Positions 1 through 10,607 of a stretch of DNA of 64,000 bases are shown piece after piece. Origin of the DNA: Megalobrama amblycephala. Its lineage: Eukaryota > Chordata > Actinopteri > Cypriniformes > Xenocyprididae. Where the stretch lies: assembly GCF_018812025.1 (NCBI RefSeq), contig NC_063062.1:2888754-2952753 (forward strand). Direction: 5' to 3'. Within the stretch, counting starts at the first letter, position 1. Every line of letters starts with the position of its first letter. Made by a program: the position numbers and the translations under genes. Below the pieces are notes generated by a model. The model was given only the letters and a program-made list of their open reading frames with translations. It did not search any database and was not told the DNA's origin.

Positions 1-257
1 GGGAAACCTTACCGTGGACAAACACATATGGGATTACCCGAGGGGAATCACAGCATATGGGCATCTAGCCCAGTACAAGGGCAGACCAACTGGGCATACA
101 CACGAGTACTGGACCTAGCGCCGGACGCCTCTGGCTGCCGCAGGATGCAGGAGGAACTCCACAGGGTTCGCCGTTACGGGGAACTGAACTGAGGAGCGGG
201 AAAAGTGCTCGAATTCCCTCTCCCGAGGGAAATGGCACAGCAAGCGAACACCCATGG

Positions 258-1475
258 CTATCTACGAGTAGAAAGCACACGGGTGGACACCGGATCCACT
301 CGGAGATTATAATACCTCGCGAATGTGTTCGGTGTCGCCCAGCCTGCAGCTCTGCAGATGTCTGCAACAGAGGCGCCGTGCACCAACGCCCAGGAAGAAG
401 CAACACCCCGAGTGGAGTGCGCTCGCAACCCGAGGGGGCACAGCTCGCCTTGGGACTGGTACGCCAAGCCGATGGCATCCACTATCCAGTGGGCCAACCT
501 CTGTTTGGAGACAGCCTTTCCCTTCTGCTGACCTCCAAAACAGACAAAGAGCTGCTCAGAGCTTCTGAAGCTCTGCGTGCGGTCCACGTAAACGCGCAGA
601 GCACGAACGGGACACAGCAACGCAAGGGCTGGGTCTGCCTCCTCCGGGGGCAGTGCTTGCAGGTTCACCACCTGGTCTCGGAAGGGAGTGGTGGGAACCT
701 TGGGCACATATCCCGGCCGGGGTCTCAAGATCACGTGAGAGTAGTCCGGCCCGAATTCCAGGCACGAATCGCTGACCGAAAATGCTTGCAGGTCCCCAAC
801 CCTTTTGAAGGAGGTGAGCGCGGTCAGGAGCACTGTCTTGAGAGACAGATGTTTCAGCTCAGCTGACTCAAGGGGCTCGAAGGGAGCTCTCCAGAGGCCC
901 GAGAGGGCAACAGAGAGGTCCCAGGAGGGAATGAGGCAAGGCCTAGGGGGATTTAACCTCCTGGCGCCTCTGAGGAACCTGATGATCAGGTCGTGCTTTC
1001 CTAGTGACTTGCCATCAAGCACATCGTGATGCGCTGCGATGGCGGCCACATAGACCTTCAGGGTGGAAGGGGACAGCCTCCGTTCCAAACCCTCTTGAAG
1101 GAAGGAAAGCACAACATCGACCGGGCATTTCCGGGGGTCTTCCCAGTGGGAAGAACACCACTCAATGAACAGATTCCACTTCATGGCATAAGCGCGCCTC
1201 GTAGAGGGGGCTCTGGCCGAAGTGATGGTGTCAACTACCGCGGGCGGTAGGCCACTCAAGTCTGCCGCGTCCCGTCCAGGAACCACACGTGGAGGTTCCA
1301 GAGATCGGGACGTGGGTGCCATATGGTGCCCTGCCCCTGAGAAAGGAGGTCCTTCCTCAGGGGGATGCGCCAGGGATGGGCTGTCGCGAGGAGCATGAGT
1401 TCCGGGAACCAGGTCCGGTTGGGCCAGTATGGCGCAACTAGCAAGACCTGCTCCTCGTCCTCCCTGACCTTGCAC
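258..1475 (-). CDS. Tyrosine recombinase (integrase) of DIRS copy 1
   Basis: This is a 405-residue open frame whose first codon is GTG, so the true start inside the RNase H overlap is uncertain. It has the fold signature of lambda-type recombinases: first Arg in FKRVGDLQAF, the H-x-x-R box in LRAHSTRGVASSW, and the nucleophile Tyr in TPNTFARYYNL near the C-terminus. DIRS elements use this enzyme to insert a circular DNA intermediate, so no target-site duplication is made. The SAM-like N-terminal domain is also visible (RRAYAMKWNLFIEW, LSPSTLKVYVAAIAAHH). All catalytic residues that I can place are present. Confidence 0.88.
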   Translation of the reverse strand: MQGQGGRGAGLASCAILAQPDLVPGTHAPRDSPSLAHPPEEGPPFSGAGHHMAPTSRSLEPPRVVPGRDAADLSGLPPAVVDTITSARAPSTRRAYAMKWNLFIEWCSSHWEDPRKCPVDVVLSFLQEGLERRLSPSTLKVYVAAIAAHHDVLDGKSLGKHDLIIRFLRGARRLNPPRPCLIPSWDLSVALSGLWRAPFEPLESAELKHLSLKTVLLTALTSFKRVGDLQAFSVSDSCLEFGPDYSHVILRPRPGYVPKVPTTPFRDQVVNLQALPPEEADPALALLCPVRALRVYVDRTQSFRSSEQLFVCFGGQQKGKAVSKQRLAHWIVDAIGLAYQSQGELCPLGLRAHSTRGVASSWALVHGASVADICRAAGWATPNTFARYYNLRVDPVSTRVLSTRR

Positions 1476-1494
1476 AGTGTCTGTGCAAGGAGGC

Positions 1495-3393
1495 TCACTG
1501 GGGGAAACGCCTATTTGCGTAGGCCCCGGGGCCAGCTGTGTGCCAGTGCATGAGGGTCCCCTTGGTCAACGAATAAAACAACTGGCAATGGGCGGATTCC
1601 TGAGAGGCGAACAGGTCCACCTGTGCCTCCCCGAACCGGCTCCATATCAGCTGGACCGCCTGGGGGTGGAGTCTCCATTCCCCGGGAGCGTGAGCTGTCG
1701 TGAGAGCGCGTCGGCCGCACGATTGAGCTCGCCCGGGATGTAGGAGGCGCGCAGCGACCTGAGTCGGTGCTGACTCCACAGGAGGAGATGGCGGGCGAGT
1801 TGCGACCTGACCACCCTGTGGTTGATGTACGCTACAGTCGATGTGTTGTCCGTCCGGACCAGAACATGCTTGCCCTGCAACAGCGGTCGAAACCGGCGCA
1901 GCGCAAGGAGTACTGCCAGCAACTCGAGGCAGTTGATGGCGATGGGGTCCTGTCCAGGAGCCCGACGCCGACTGGCCACTGCATATGGCACCCCAACCGG
2001 TGGTGGAGGCATCTGTTGTGAAAACAACATGCCTGGACACTTGTACTAGGGGCACACCGGCCCGTAGAAAAGCAAGGTCCGACCACGGGCTGAACGTGCG
2101 GCGACAATCCGGTGTGATGACCACCTGGAGTGAGCCGCGGTGCCATGCCCACCTCAGGACTCGGTTGTGAAGCCAGTGCTGAAGCGGTCTCATATGGAGC
2201 AATCCGAGCGGCATGTCCGCGGCTGCGGATGCCATATGCCCCAGGAGCCTCTGAAATTGTTTCAGTGGGACCGCTGTTTTCCGCGAGAACGAATTCACGC
2301 AGTTCAGCACCGACTGTGCATGGGGCAGAGCTTGCTCTTTTCCCAGTTGACCCGAAGCCCCAACTGGCTGAGGTGACTGAGCACCAGGTCCCTGTGTTCG
2401 CACAACTGCTCTCGGGACTGGGCCAGAATGAGCCAGTCGTCGAGGTAGTTGAGGATGCGAACGCCCACTTCCCTGAGCGGGGCAAGGGCCCCCTCTACGA
2501 CTTTGGTAAAGACGCGAGGAGACAGGGACAGCCCGAAGGGTAGGACCTTGTACTGATATGCCCGCCCCTCGAACGCAAAGCGTAGGAACGGTCTGTGTCG
2601 AGGCAGGATCGAGACATGAAAGTATGCGTCCTTCAGGTCTATTGCTGCAAACCAATCCTGGGCGTGAACGCACGTGAGAATGCGTTTCACCGTGAGCATC
2701 TTGAACGGGAGCTTGTGAAGGGCCCGATTCAAGACACGCAGATCGAGGATTGGTCGTAAGCCCCCGCCTTTCTTGGGTACTATGAAGTAAGGGCTGTAAA
2801 ACCCAGACTTCATCTCGGCTTGAGGGACAGGCTCTATTGCGTCCTTCGCCAAAAGAACCGCAATCTCCGCCCGCAGGACAGAGGCGTTGGGACCTGTCAC
2901 CGAGGTGAACAGAACACCACTGAACCTGGGGGGACGCCTGGCGAACTGAATCGCGTAGCCGAGTCTGATTGTCTGAATGAGCCAACGGGACGGGTTGGGA
3001 AGGCGTAGCCACGCCCCCAAACTCCGTACGAGTGGAACCATCCGGACAACAGAAGTACCCACGGGGGGGCAGCGTGGAGCACTGTGGCCCAACTCGGGAG
3101 GCAGTGCGTCCCGAAGTCGAAGGCTGTGAGTGGGGTCCACTCACATGGCTCCGAGTGGGCAGGGTGGCGTGGGAAGGCAGTGCGTTCCCGGGGCGGCAAG
3201 ACCCTGCCCGTGGCGAAGGAAGGAGTGGCTGAGAGAGATGGAGCGAAGGCTCGCTCACCCCCAGCGCAGACCTTCTTATATGACCCAGAGGTTTCAGAAA
3301 TTGCTCTTTTATTGAAAAGGTGGGTACCTCGCGGCCAGCGGCGGAACAGAAAGAAAAAACAACACAAGGAGCGGTGCGGTCACCGTCTCCCAA
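1495..3393 (-). pseudogene. DIRS copy 1 reverse transcriptase / RNase H, frameshifted
   Basis: The RT core is read in one frame between about 2,304 and 3,140, with KKGGGLRPILDLR, DLKDAYFHV and the catalytic box YLDDW. RNase H (TTDASTTGWGA) and the downstream segment (QVDLFAS) are read in a different frame between 1,495 and 2,240. Compared with copy 3, a block before the RNase H domain is missing near 2,290-2,330 and the frame shifts there and again near 1,950-2,030. The enzyme is therefore recognisable but not encoded as one chain. This is decayed retrotransposon coding sequence, not a host gene. Confidence 0.8.
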
Positions 3394-3439
3394 GCAGCAG
3401 CTTCCAAAACCTCCGGGTCTCCTGTCTCAGGGCCGCTTC

Positions 3440-4792
3440 TTAGCCTTCTTCTTTTTCTTCGAAGGAGGCTTGGCGGGCTGGGCGGGGGGCGTGGCCTTCC
3501 TGCGGGTGGCTCGAGGAGGATGGGAGGGCTCCAATCTCACAGGAGCCGGAGCCACAGGAGGACGCCCTCGGTGAGGAGCAGACGAAGGCACAGCCCGTGG
3601 CAGGATTGGTGGCATCATCACGCCTGGGCAGGATGTGCTTGATGGCCTCCGTCTGCTTTTGCACTGCCGAGAACTGCTGGGCGAAGTCCTCGACAGTGTC
3701 GCCGAAGAGGCCGGCCTGGGAGATGGGGGCGTCAAGAAAGCGAGCTTTGTCAACATCCCTCATCTCAGCCAGGTCCAACCAAAGATGCCGTTCCTGGACC
3801 ACCAGGGTGGACATCGTTTGACCCAGGGTGCGCGCCGTGACCTTCGTCGCCCGGAGGGCGAGGTCGGTCGCCGTGCATAGCTCTTGCAGCAATCCTGGCT
3901 CAGCACTACCCTCGTGCAACTCTTTCAGAGCTTTCGCCTGATGGACCTGCAAGATGGCCATGGCGTGCAGGGCAGAAGCCGCCTGTCCAGCGGCGGAGTA
4001 AGCCTTGGCCGCGAGAGCGGCCGTGGTCTTACCCACCTTGGACGGGAGACGCGGACGGTTCCGCCAGGTGGCCGCGGACTGCGGGCACAAGTGCACCGCA
4101 ATCGCACGTTCCACCTGCGGGATGTCCATGTACCCCTTGGCGGCTCCCCCATCGAGGCTGAGCACCGCGCCCCGACTCCAGAAACCAGTCATCCAACCAC
4201 GAGCGCTCGGGACACGGTGGAGGGTCCCGTCGAGACCGATGCCCGCGGCGGCCCGGGCAAGCATGGCTGTTAGTTCGGAGTCCGCCTCCGACTGAGCAGC
4301 CACCCCAGAGGGCGGAAGCTCGGAATCGTCGTCGCTCCCCGAACCGTTCAGCCCACTCCCCGATGCAGCGATCGACATCCGATCCTCCTCCAGAGCGCCG
4401 AAAGTGACGTGGGGCACCCCCGAGGAGGGCCCCGTGACAGCAGGCGGCAGCTCGACGGCACATGGTGTTGTGGAGGAGTGGGAGGTTCGTGGTGACGGAC
4501 CCGACGAAGTGGCTCCCACTGTGATCCTCAGATCTCCCAGAGCACTAACCGGACCGGTGGCCGCTACAGCCGCCGGCGCTGGGGTAGTGACAGAGGGGAC
4601 TCTCACTTCTGTGTTAAAGAAGGAGAGTCGCGATCTCAACACCAACATGGACATGCCCTCGCAGTGAGGGCATGTACCATCCACGAGCGCTGACTCAGCG
4701 TGCGGTCTACCCAGACACGTGAGACAGTGGTCGTGGCCGTCAGAGGAGGTCAGGAAACGACCGCATCCAGAAACACACGGACGAAAAGACAT
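3440..4792 (-). CDS. Gag-like protein of DIRS copy 1
   Basis: This is a 450-residue uninterrupted frame starting at an ATG at 4,792, the first ORF downstream of the promoter-side terminus. The N-terminus carries a cysteine/histidine cluster (CVSGCGRF, HDHCLTCLG, CPHCEG within residues 5-45) that could bind zinc. The middle is rich in Ser, Ala and Gly; the C-terminus is strongly basic and ends in lysines, which would suit nucleic-acid binding. The same N-terminal cluster appears, decayed, in copy 2 near 30,830-30,890. The position fits the gag-like first ORF of DIRS elements; the function is inferred from position and composition. Confidence 0.75.
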   Translation of the reverse strand: MSFRPCVSGCGRFLTSSDGHDHCLTCLGRPHAESALVDGTCPHCEGMSMLVLRSRLSFFNTEVRVPSVTTPAPAAVAATGPVSALGDLRITVGATSSGPSPRTSHSSTTPCAVELPPAVTGPSSGVPHVTFGALEEDRMSIAASGSGLNGSGSDDDSELPPSGVAAQSEADSELTAMLARAAAGIGLDGTLHRVPSARGWMTGFWSRGAVLSLDGGAAKGYMDIPQVERAIAVHLCPQSAATWRNRPRLPSKVGKTTAALAAKAYSAAGQAASALHAMAILQVHQAKALKELHEGSAEPGLLQELCTATDLALRATKVTARTLGQTMSTLVVQERHLWLDLAEMRDVDKARFLDAPISQAGLFGDTVEDFAQQFSAVQKQTEAIKHILPRRDDATNPATGCAFVCSSPRASSCGSGSCEIGALPSSSSHPQEGHAPRPARQASFEEKEEG

Positions 4793-5059
4793 ATTGAAAA
4801 AGACGCTGATCGCCCGTGCTTGCTCTTTCAGAAAACCTCACCGGCCGAAGCATCCAGGGATGGGCGTAGCACCGTCCTGTGGGCAGCGCGTCGTCACACC
4901 CACCGCTGAGCGTGCCTTTCCCACCAGCTGGAGAGACTCGAGCAGGCCACCAAAGAACGATGATAGCAATTAAAATTGCTGTTGTCAGGACAATCCTGTA
5001 GCAATTATAATTGCTGTTTGCTCTCTTTCAGAGAAATTCGCTCTTTCTTCCTTTTGAAG

Positions 5060-5279
5060 TGAAGGACGATCGATCTGATCGACTCCGAAGCAAAAGTATG
5101 AATGAAGGTGAGTATGCCGGCCCTATTTATACCCGGATGCCGGGGGAGGGGCCCGGCATGTAAATCTCACAGGCCAATTCCCATTGGCTTGTTTTGTATC
5201 CTTGGAGGTGATTGGGCTCCCTAGCGAGACCCCATTACGTCAGTATCGACGTAACGTCGAACGTGACTGACTGAATGGG
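5060..5279. repeat. Promoter-side terminal repeat of DIRS copy 1
   Basis: On the minus strand the segment begins GTTCCCATTCAGTCAGTCAC, runs through a CCAATGGG-like box and a TATAAATA box (near 5,135), and leads to the gag ATG at 4,792. It matches in layout the right terminal repeat of copy 3 (48,130-48,339) but is diverged. It probably holds the transcription start of the element. Confidence 0.65.
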
Positions 5280-5282
5280 AAC

Positions 5283-5590
5283 TTAACATTCACTGTTATG
5301 AATATATCTGTCTAGGGACATAAGGATAATGAAACATTCACAAAACTCTATAACCAAAGTTAGATCTAACCTAATAGTGCAAATCAGCGAAGAGGTGAAC
5401 ACCACAAGTTCAAACAGAGAAAACATTTATTTATTTTAACCTCCAACCAATATAACAAGAAATAGGCTTTAAACGTGTCCAAAAATATATGTATTAACAA
5501 TAAAGAAAAAGAAAAAAACTTTGAGATAATACACTCACAAAATGAAATACTGAAGAGAGCACGAGTGTTGCCAAATCAAAGAACAAAATA
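5283..5590. other. AT-rich spacer without recognisable gene
   Basis: Apart from A/T-rich sequence between the DIRS end and the L1-like remnant I see no gene or repeat structure here. Confidence 0.5.
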
Positions 5591-5599
5591 AATCAAAAT

Positions 5600-7087
5600 T
5601 CTTCTAAAGGATTTAAATCTAGCATATCACCGACTTTGAGCTGTCTCTTCTCGCATGCCCACTTCAAGACTGCAACACAATCCAGTAGATAATGTAGTCT
5701 TGCCACAATAACACATGGACGTTTCCCCGGTCTTGGCCTGTAATGCGCGACGTGACCTGACGATGATGATGTCCTTGTCGATGTTAAGTGCCTCCTTAAG
5801 TAGCTTGGAAATAGCCACGGAGGTAGAGGGTTTTTCTTCTGGAACTCCAATTATCCTTACGCTGTTACGACGAGATCTGGCTTCCAGATCTTCACACTTA
5901 TCCTCTAGTTTTACCACAGCGGCCGAAAGAGACTCTACCTTCTCCTGAAACGCGGTGATGTCATCCGAACAGGTGGAAAGTGAGTGTTCCATTTCCTTCA
6001 CTGTACTTTTCTTTTTGACGGACAGGATAGTAAAAATTCCGTCATAACCAATTATTACCAATTATTATCATTTTAATTTTTAGATTTAAATGATAATAAG
6101 ACTTTTAATAGGTTTTTTTTCATCCATATTTTCATTTTTTCTTCACGAGCTTACATAATAAGCAAATGGGCCTAGGCTATGCATTTATTTATATTATGAA
6201 AAGAAAGTTGAACAAAGACTGCGTGTCACTTTTCAGTTTTAATCTGGAACAGTTGTCGTGAATCATGAGTGAACGTGATCATCTCTTCCTCTTTACTACT
6301 TTATAGAATGAAATAAACATGAATGAACATCAGAAAATATGTTGTAAGACACAGTAGCTTACTAAAATCTGTATCACGTCCTAATCAGTTCAATCAGTGT
6401 TGGAAACAATTTCACGTAACATAGAAAAGCCATTCGTTGACCATAAACTTGACAGTCAGCAGGAAAAATAACAAAACAAACCATTTAAAACAAAACGAAC
6501 TGGATTAGAAACCTAATTATTTAAGTATAAGTATTATAACTTTATTATTATAAAATGGACTTAAAATGGGTGCTTGCCTTTGTGTAATCAAACACATTTT
6601 CATTTTACTCTGGAGACTGAACTCGCACTCTGCAGACACACTGGATCGCACTCGCCACCAACTGGGCAGGGGTGGGAATTATAGTTACAAGTTACATCAG
6701 CCTCAGTAATCTGTCAAAATGATGGACGGCCTTCAGAATTTTCCTTCACTGCAAAAAAAATTCCGTCAATGACCTCTGGTGTCGACATGTCCGTCTACAT
6801 CGAAACCATACTATTAGAGAATTCCGCTTTAACCACCTGAATCTCACTCTTGATGGTAGCCAAATCATCGCCCAACATGGACCGCAACCCGGAGCAAAAT
6901 ATTTCCGTCAGATCTTTGCGAAACGAAGTCAGTATTTCAGTTTTAAGGGACTGTGTATCATTTGAAGTCGTCGCGAAATCAGTGCAAATCAGGCTGGCTG
7001 AATCTGCTCTGCCGAGGATGTGTTTGTAGTAGCAGGCCGCTGGTGCGATGTCTGTGCGTTACTTCTTTTACTGTTTTTAGTTTTCAT
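5600..7087 (-). pseudogene. L1-like LINE ORF1 remnant, split by an insertion
   Basis: The reading starts at an ATG at 7,087 (MKTKNSKRSNAQ), continues through TSFRKDLTEIF and IKSEIQVVKAEF, and after the 6,044-6,755 insertion resumes with a coiled-coil part and KCEDLEARSRRNSVRIIGVP. That motif is typical of ORF1p of L1/Tx1-like LINEs, a trimeric RNA-binding chaperone. A further frameshift near 5,740 moves the end (RPCVIVARLHYLLDCVAVL) to another frame. Stop codons in the 7,000 and 6,785 areas add to the decay. No ORF2 (endonuclease/RT) follows downstream, so this is a fragment. Confidence 0.75.
6044..6755. mobile_element. Insertion within the L1 ORF1 remnant, shared with 56,480-57,140
   Basis: The segment is flanked by 12-bp direct repeats AAAAATTCCGTC (6,032-6,043 and 6,756-6,767). 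Removing it and one repeat restores the L1 reading EVIDGIFTILS. Its body (for example GGCCTAGGCTATGCATTTAT at about 6,169) matches the right-hand part of the hAT-bounded composite at 56,480-57,140, so it is a fragment or short relative of that element. No coding capacity was seen. Confidence 0.65.
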
Positions 7088-7254
7088 TTTTGTTGCAAGA
7101 GATAAAAAACAATAATACACCACTAACCAACACTAAACGTAGACACTAAGTATTATGTGGAAATGTGCATAAGTATCAAAATATGGTCGTATCCTGCAAG
7201 AACCCCCACGGCCACGTCTCACTCCATAGTTCGCCTAACCGGAAGTCCAAAATA

Positions 7255-7366
7255 GTTGGAAACATTTGGGATAATGTAAGTACTCAACTGAACAAAATAT
7301 ATAACACTGTCCTAGTGGTCTTTGGATATTTTACTGCAAAAATCTTACATATTGTGCTTTAAATGA
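7255..7366. repeat. Partial copy of a TTAA-type MITE (TIR TTACATATTG)
   Basis: The stretch with AACATTTGGGATAATGTAAG, GATATTTTACTGCAAAA and the end TTACATATTGTGCTTTAA matches one end of the elements at 34,530-35,545 and 58,824-59,807. Only the right end is present here. Confidence 0.6.
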
Positions 7367-7433
7367 TTAGAAGTGTTTTAGTGAAGCTTCATCAAATCAA
7401 CATCAGTGATTTTAAAGCTTTAATCTGTGAAAA

Positions 7434-7795
7434 CTCTGTGTGGCAAGGGGGGCGTGGTTCAGCGAACGCTGCAGCGGGGGAGAGCGTCAGGAGACGCGCG
7501 GTGGATGAGCGGGTTAAGCGCAAATAACAAACACCTGTCTCTTGTTACAGTAATTGGCGTGGAGAGAGTACTTAACGCCAGGAGAAACAGGAGTGAGCGA
7601 GAGAGAGAAGGACTGCTGGCTGCCACACTCCCAAGGACAGATTGGAGTGGACGGAGTGAATTCATCTTTATGTTGATGATTGTTTTTGTGCCTGTTTGCA
7701 CACGTTTTTGTTATTATTGAAATAAAAGCAGCCAGCAGTCATAGCCGACCCTTGTCGTCTTCCTTCCTAAAATCTACGAACTCTGTTACACTCTG
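7434..7795. mobile_element. Solo LTR with 5-bp target duplication
   Basis: A 352-bp unit (7,439-7,790) begins TGTGGCAAGG and ends CTCTGTTACA, i.e. TG...CA. It is flanked by the 5-bp direct repeat CTCTG (7,434-7,438 and 7,791-7,795). An AATAAA signal lies at 7,721-7,726 near the 3' end, as expected for an LTR in plus orientation. No internal retroviral or Gypsy-type coding region is attached, so it is a solo LTR left by recombination. It stands 8 bp before the AG of the acceptor of the first Ig exon (7,804). Confidence 0.8.
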
Positions 7796-7803
7796 TTCTT
7801 CAG

Positions 7804-8148
7804 GTGCGTTTGGTGATGAAGAGGAGTATGTGTCAGTGAAGGAGGGATATTCAGTCACTCTAAACTCTGATCTTACTGAAATGAAGGATGATGATGTGAT
7901 TCAGTGGAGATTTGGAAATGAAAACACTTTAATAGCTGAAATCAATGTAACGGCCGACAGAATCACTGTATATGATGATGTTCTTGATGGGAGATTCAGA
8001 GACAGACTGAAGCTGGACAATCAAACTGGATCTCTGACCATCACAAACACCAGAGATGAACATGCTGGAGATTATACACTAGAGATCAACAGTGTGGAAA
8101 AGAGTTTCAGTCTCCATGTCTTTGGTGAGATTAATATTTGTTTCACCT

Positions 8149-8181
<33 letters not shown>

Positions 8182-9944
8182 CACCATTTTTGTCAGATTT
8201 TTCATTCTTTTGTTCTGTTCTATTGTTTTATAAGAATAAATCTGTGATGCACATTTCTGTTTTTATTTTTTTTCTGTTTGGTGATACAGATGAAAAACTA
8301 GTGAAGGAGGGAAATTCAGTCACTCTAAACTCTGATCTTACTGAAATGAAGGATGATGATGTGATTCAGTGGAGGTTTGGAAACACTTTAATAGCTGAAA
8401 TCAATGTAACGGCCGACAGAATCACTGTATATGATGATGTTCTTGATGGGAGATTCAGAGACAGACTGAAGCTGGACAATCAAACTGGATCTCTGACCAT
8501 CACAGACATCACAATGAAACATGCTGGAGATTATAAACTACAGATCAACCGTGTGAAAAAGATTTTCATTGTCACTGTCTTTGGTGAGTTTAATATTTGT
8601 TTCACCTGTTTTATTTTTATTTTTTTTATCACTGGTAAAATTTTACTCCATAGACATATTTGCTTCTTTTGTTCTGTTCTGTTGTTTATACATTTCAAAC
8701 TATTTACCTTGATAAAAATTGTAAGGTTATTTATAAATATTAATCTGTGATGCACCCTGTTTCTGTTTTTGTTTTGTTTTTTCCCTGGTGATACAGTTGA
8801 AATATCAGTGAAGAAGGGAGATTCAGTCACTCTAAACTCTGATCTTACTATAATGAAGGATGTTGATTTGATTCAGTGGAGGACTGAAATCACTTTAATA
8901 GCTGAAATCAATGTAACGGTTGACAGATTCACTGTATATGATGATGTTCTTGATGGGAGATTCAGAGACAGACTGAAGCTGGACAATCAAACTGGATCTC
9001 TGACCATCACAAACATCACAACTGAACATGCTAGAGTTTATAAACTACAGATCAACAGTGTGAAAAAGATTTTAATTCTCTATGTCTTTGGTGAGTTTAA
9101 TATTTGTTTCTCCTGTTTTATTTTTTATCATCACTTAAAATTTTAATCCATACACAATTTTGTTTCTTTCATTCTGTTTAAGAATAAATTTCAGACTATT
9201 TACTTTAATGAAAATCATAAAGTTAAATATTAATCAGTGACACACACTCTATTTCTGATTTTTTTTTCTTCTTCTTTTTCACTCTGGTGATACAGTTGAA
9301 ATATCAGTGAAGGAGGGAGATTCAGTCACTCTAAACTCTGATCTTACTGAAATAAAAAATTACGTGATTCATTGGGATTTTTTGACTGAAAACACTTTAA
9401 TAGCTAAAATCAATAAACGGATTGACAGAATCACTGTATATGATGATGTTCTTGATGGGAGATTCAGAGACAGACTGAAGCTGGACAATCAAACTGGATC
9501 TCTGACCATCACAAACATTACAACTGAACATGCTGGAGATTATGTGATGATAACAGGAGCAAAACGATCATTAAAAGCTTACAGAGTTTCTGTCTATGGT
9601 GAGTAGAGATCATTTCTCCTGTCCTTCAGATATTCTTGATATTAGTGTTTATTGTCTGAGCTGATCTCAGTTTGATGTTTTTATTCCTCAGTCTCTGTCC
9701 ACTGTTGTGGTCCTACTGAAGCTGTGATCCGATTGGTCCTCTCTGCTCTGGTGGGCGTGGCTACTGTCATTCTTCTGGTTTATGAAATCAGATCAAGAAG
9801 AGCTGAACAACATCAAGCACATATTCACACATCAGGTGCCTCATTGATGATATAATTTCTCACAAACTGATTTTACATCATTTATGAGATTTACTTATTT
9901 GTGGCTTTATGTGTTCATCTTTTTCAGGAAGTATTGAAATCTAA
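7804..9944 (+). CDS. CD2/SLAM-like immunoglobulin-domain receptor (exons 7804-8124, 8290-8583, 8797-9090, 9296-9598, 9692-9835, 9928-9944)
   Basis: Four V-like Ig exons, each phase 1-1 with AG/GT borders, are followed by a membrane exon and a terminal exon that ends in TAA at 9,942-9,944. Each Ig domain has SVTLNSDL, IQW, GRFRDRLKLDNQTGSLTI and (in most) HAGDY. Neither canonical disulphide cysteine is present; the first domain of CD2/SLAM/CD48-type receptors also lacks this bond, which is why I choose that family. The membrane helix is in IRLVLSALVGVATVILLV, followed by a short basic tail with no ITSM or ITIM tyrosine motif. Such proteins sit on the surface of leukocytes as adhesion or signalling receptors. 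The signal-peptide exon was not found: the 5' side is filled with transposons, so the gene may be incomplete. All exons are open. Confidence 0.75.
8150..8181. repeat. Poly-T tract in the intron after Ig exon 1
   Basis: About thirty T residues in a row, in the intron between the first and second visible Ig exons. Confidence 0.9.
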
Positions 9945-9997
9945 AGCAGAACGCTGAACTTTAAAGTGTGTTTTTGTTCTTCTATTGTTTTTCTCAT

Positions 9998-10107
9998 AAT
10001 AAATACTGATGATTGTTTAATCTTGTGCTCTCTCTTTCAGTGATATAATTTGAAAAATGCAATTCAAAAGGCTTTATTGTTTATATTTGCTTGTCTTTAT
10101 CAATAAA
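9998..10107 (+). promoter_or_regulatory. Polyadenylation signals of the Ig receptor gene
   Basis: AATAAA occurs at 9,998-10,003 and again at 10,102-10,107, 54 and 158 bases after the stop codon. The second is followed by a GT-rich stretch. Confidence 0.6.
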
Positions 10108-10230
10108 GTTTTCTCACTCTGAGGTTCAAGAGTCTCTCCATGTTTTATTACATTTATTATGTTGAGCGCCCCCTGCAGGAATACTAACTCTATGTAAGGA
10201 ATATGGTGCTCTAGCTGTGCTGCACTGTGA

Positions 10231-10607
10231 TTAAAGGGTTAGTTCACCTAAAAATGAAAATTCTGTCATTAATTACTCGCCCTCATGTCGTTCGTTCATC
10301 TTCAGAACACAAATTAAGATGTTTTTGATAAAATCTCATTTTTCAGTGAGACCTCCGCCACCAGCAAGATAATTAACACTTTCAGATGCCCAGAAAGGTA
10401 TGAAAGACATATTTAAAACAGTTCATGTGACTACAGTGGTTCAACTGTAATGTTATGAAGTGACAAGAATACTTTTTGTATGCCAAAAAAAACTAAATAA
10501 TGAATTTATTCAACAATATCTAGTGATTGGTGATTTCAAAACACTGCTTCATGAAACCTCAAAGCTTTACGAATCATTAGTTTCAAATCAGTGGTTCTGT
10601 AAGGATC
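10231..10607. mobile_element. Half copy of an Angel-like fold-back MITE
   Basis: It begins TTAAAGGGTTAGTTCACC and matches one arm of the complete palindrome at 54,090-54,875, including the later part with TTCAAAACACTGCTTC. Only one arm is found; the sequence then runs into the element starting at 10,614. Confidence 0.75.

Larger units (their letters stand above)
1..5282 (-). mobile_element. DIRS-type tyrosine-recombinase retrotransposon, copy 1 (truncated by window start)
   Basis: On the minus strand the order is gag-like ORF, reverse transcriptase/RNase H and tyrosine recombinase, the order of the DIRS1 group found in fish. The right-hand terminus (about 5,060-5,279) is related to the terminal repeat of the complete copy at 42,145-48,342. 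It ends in ACTGAATGGG followed by the trinucleotide AAC (5,280-5,282). A TATA-like box lies near 5,135 (minus strand TATAAATA). The other terminus and the internal complementary region lie outside the window. Gag and recombinase frames are open; the RT/RNase H frame is broken, so the copy probably cannot move on its own. Confidence 0.88.

Noticed and set aside
323..4973. Many plus-strand frames in DIRS copy 1
   Set aside because: They are shadows of GC-rich minus-strand retrotransposon genes.
7680..7803. Hydrophobic leader-like reading (FLCLFAHVFVII) in frame with the first Ig exon
   Set aside because: It starts at TTG within the solo LTR, with a TGA directly before it and no in-frame ATG. 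It runs through the splice acceptor, so it is not a real signal exon.
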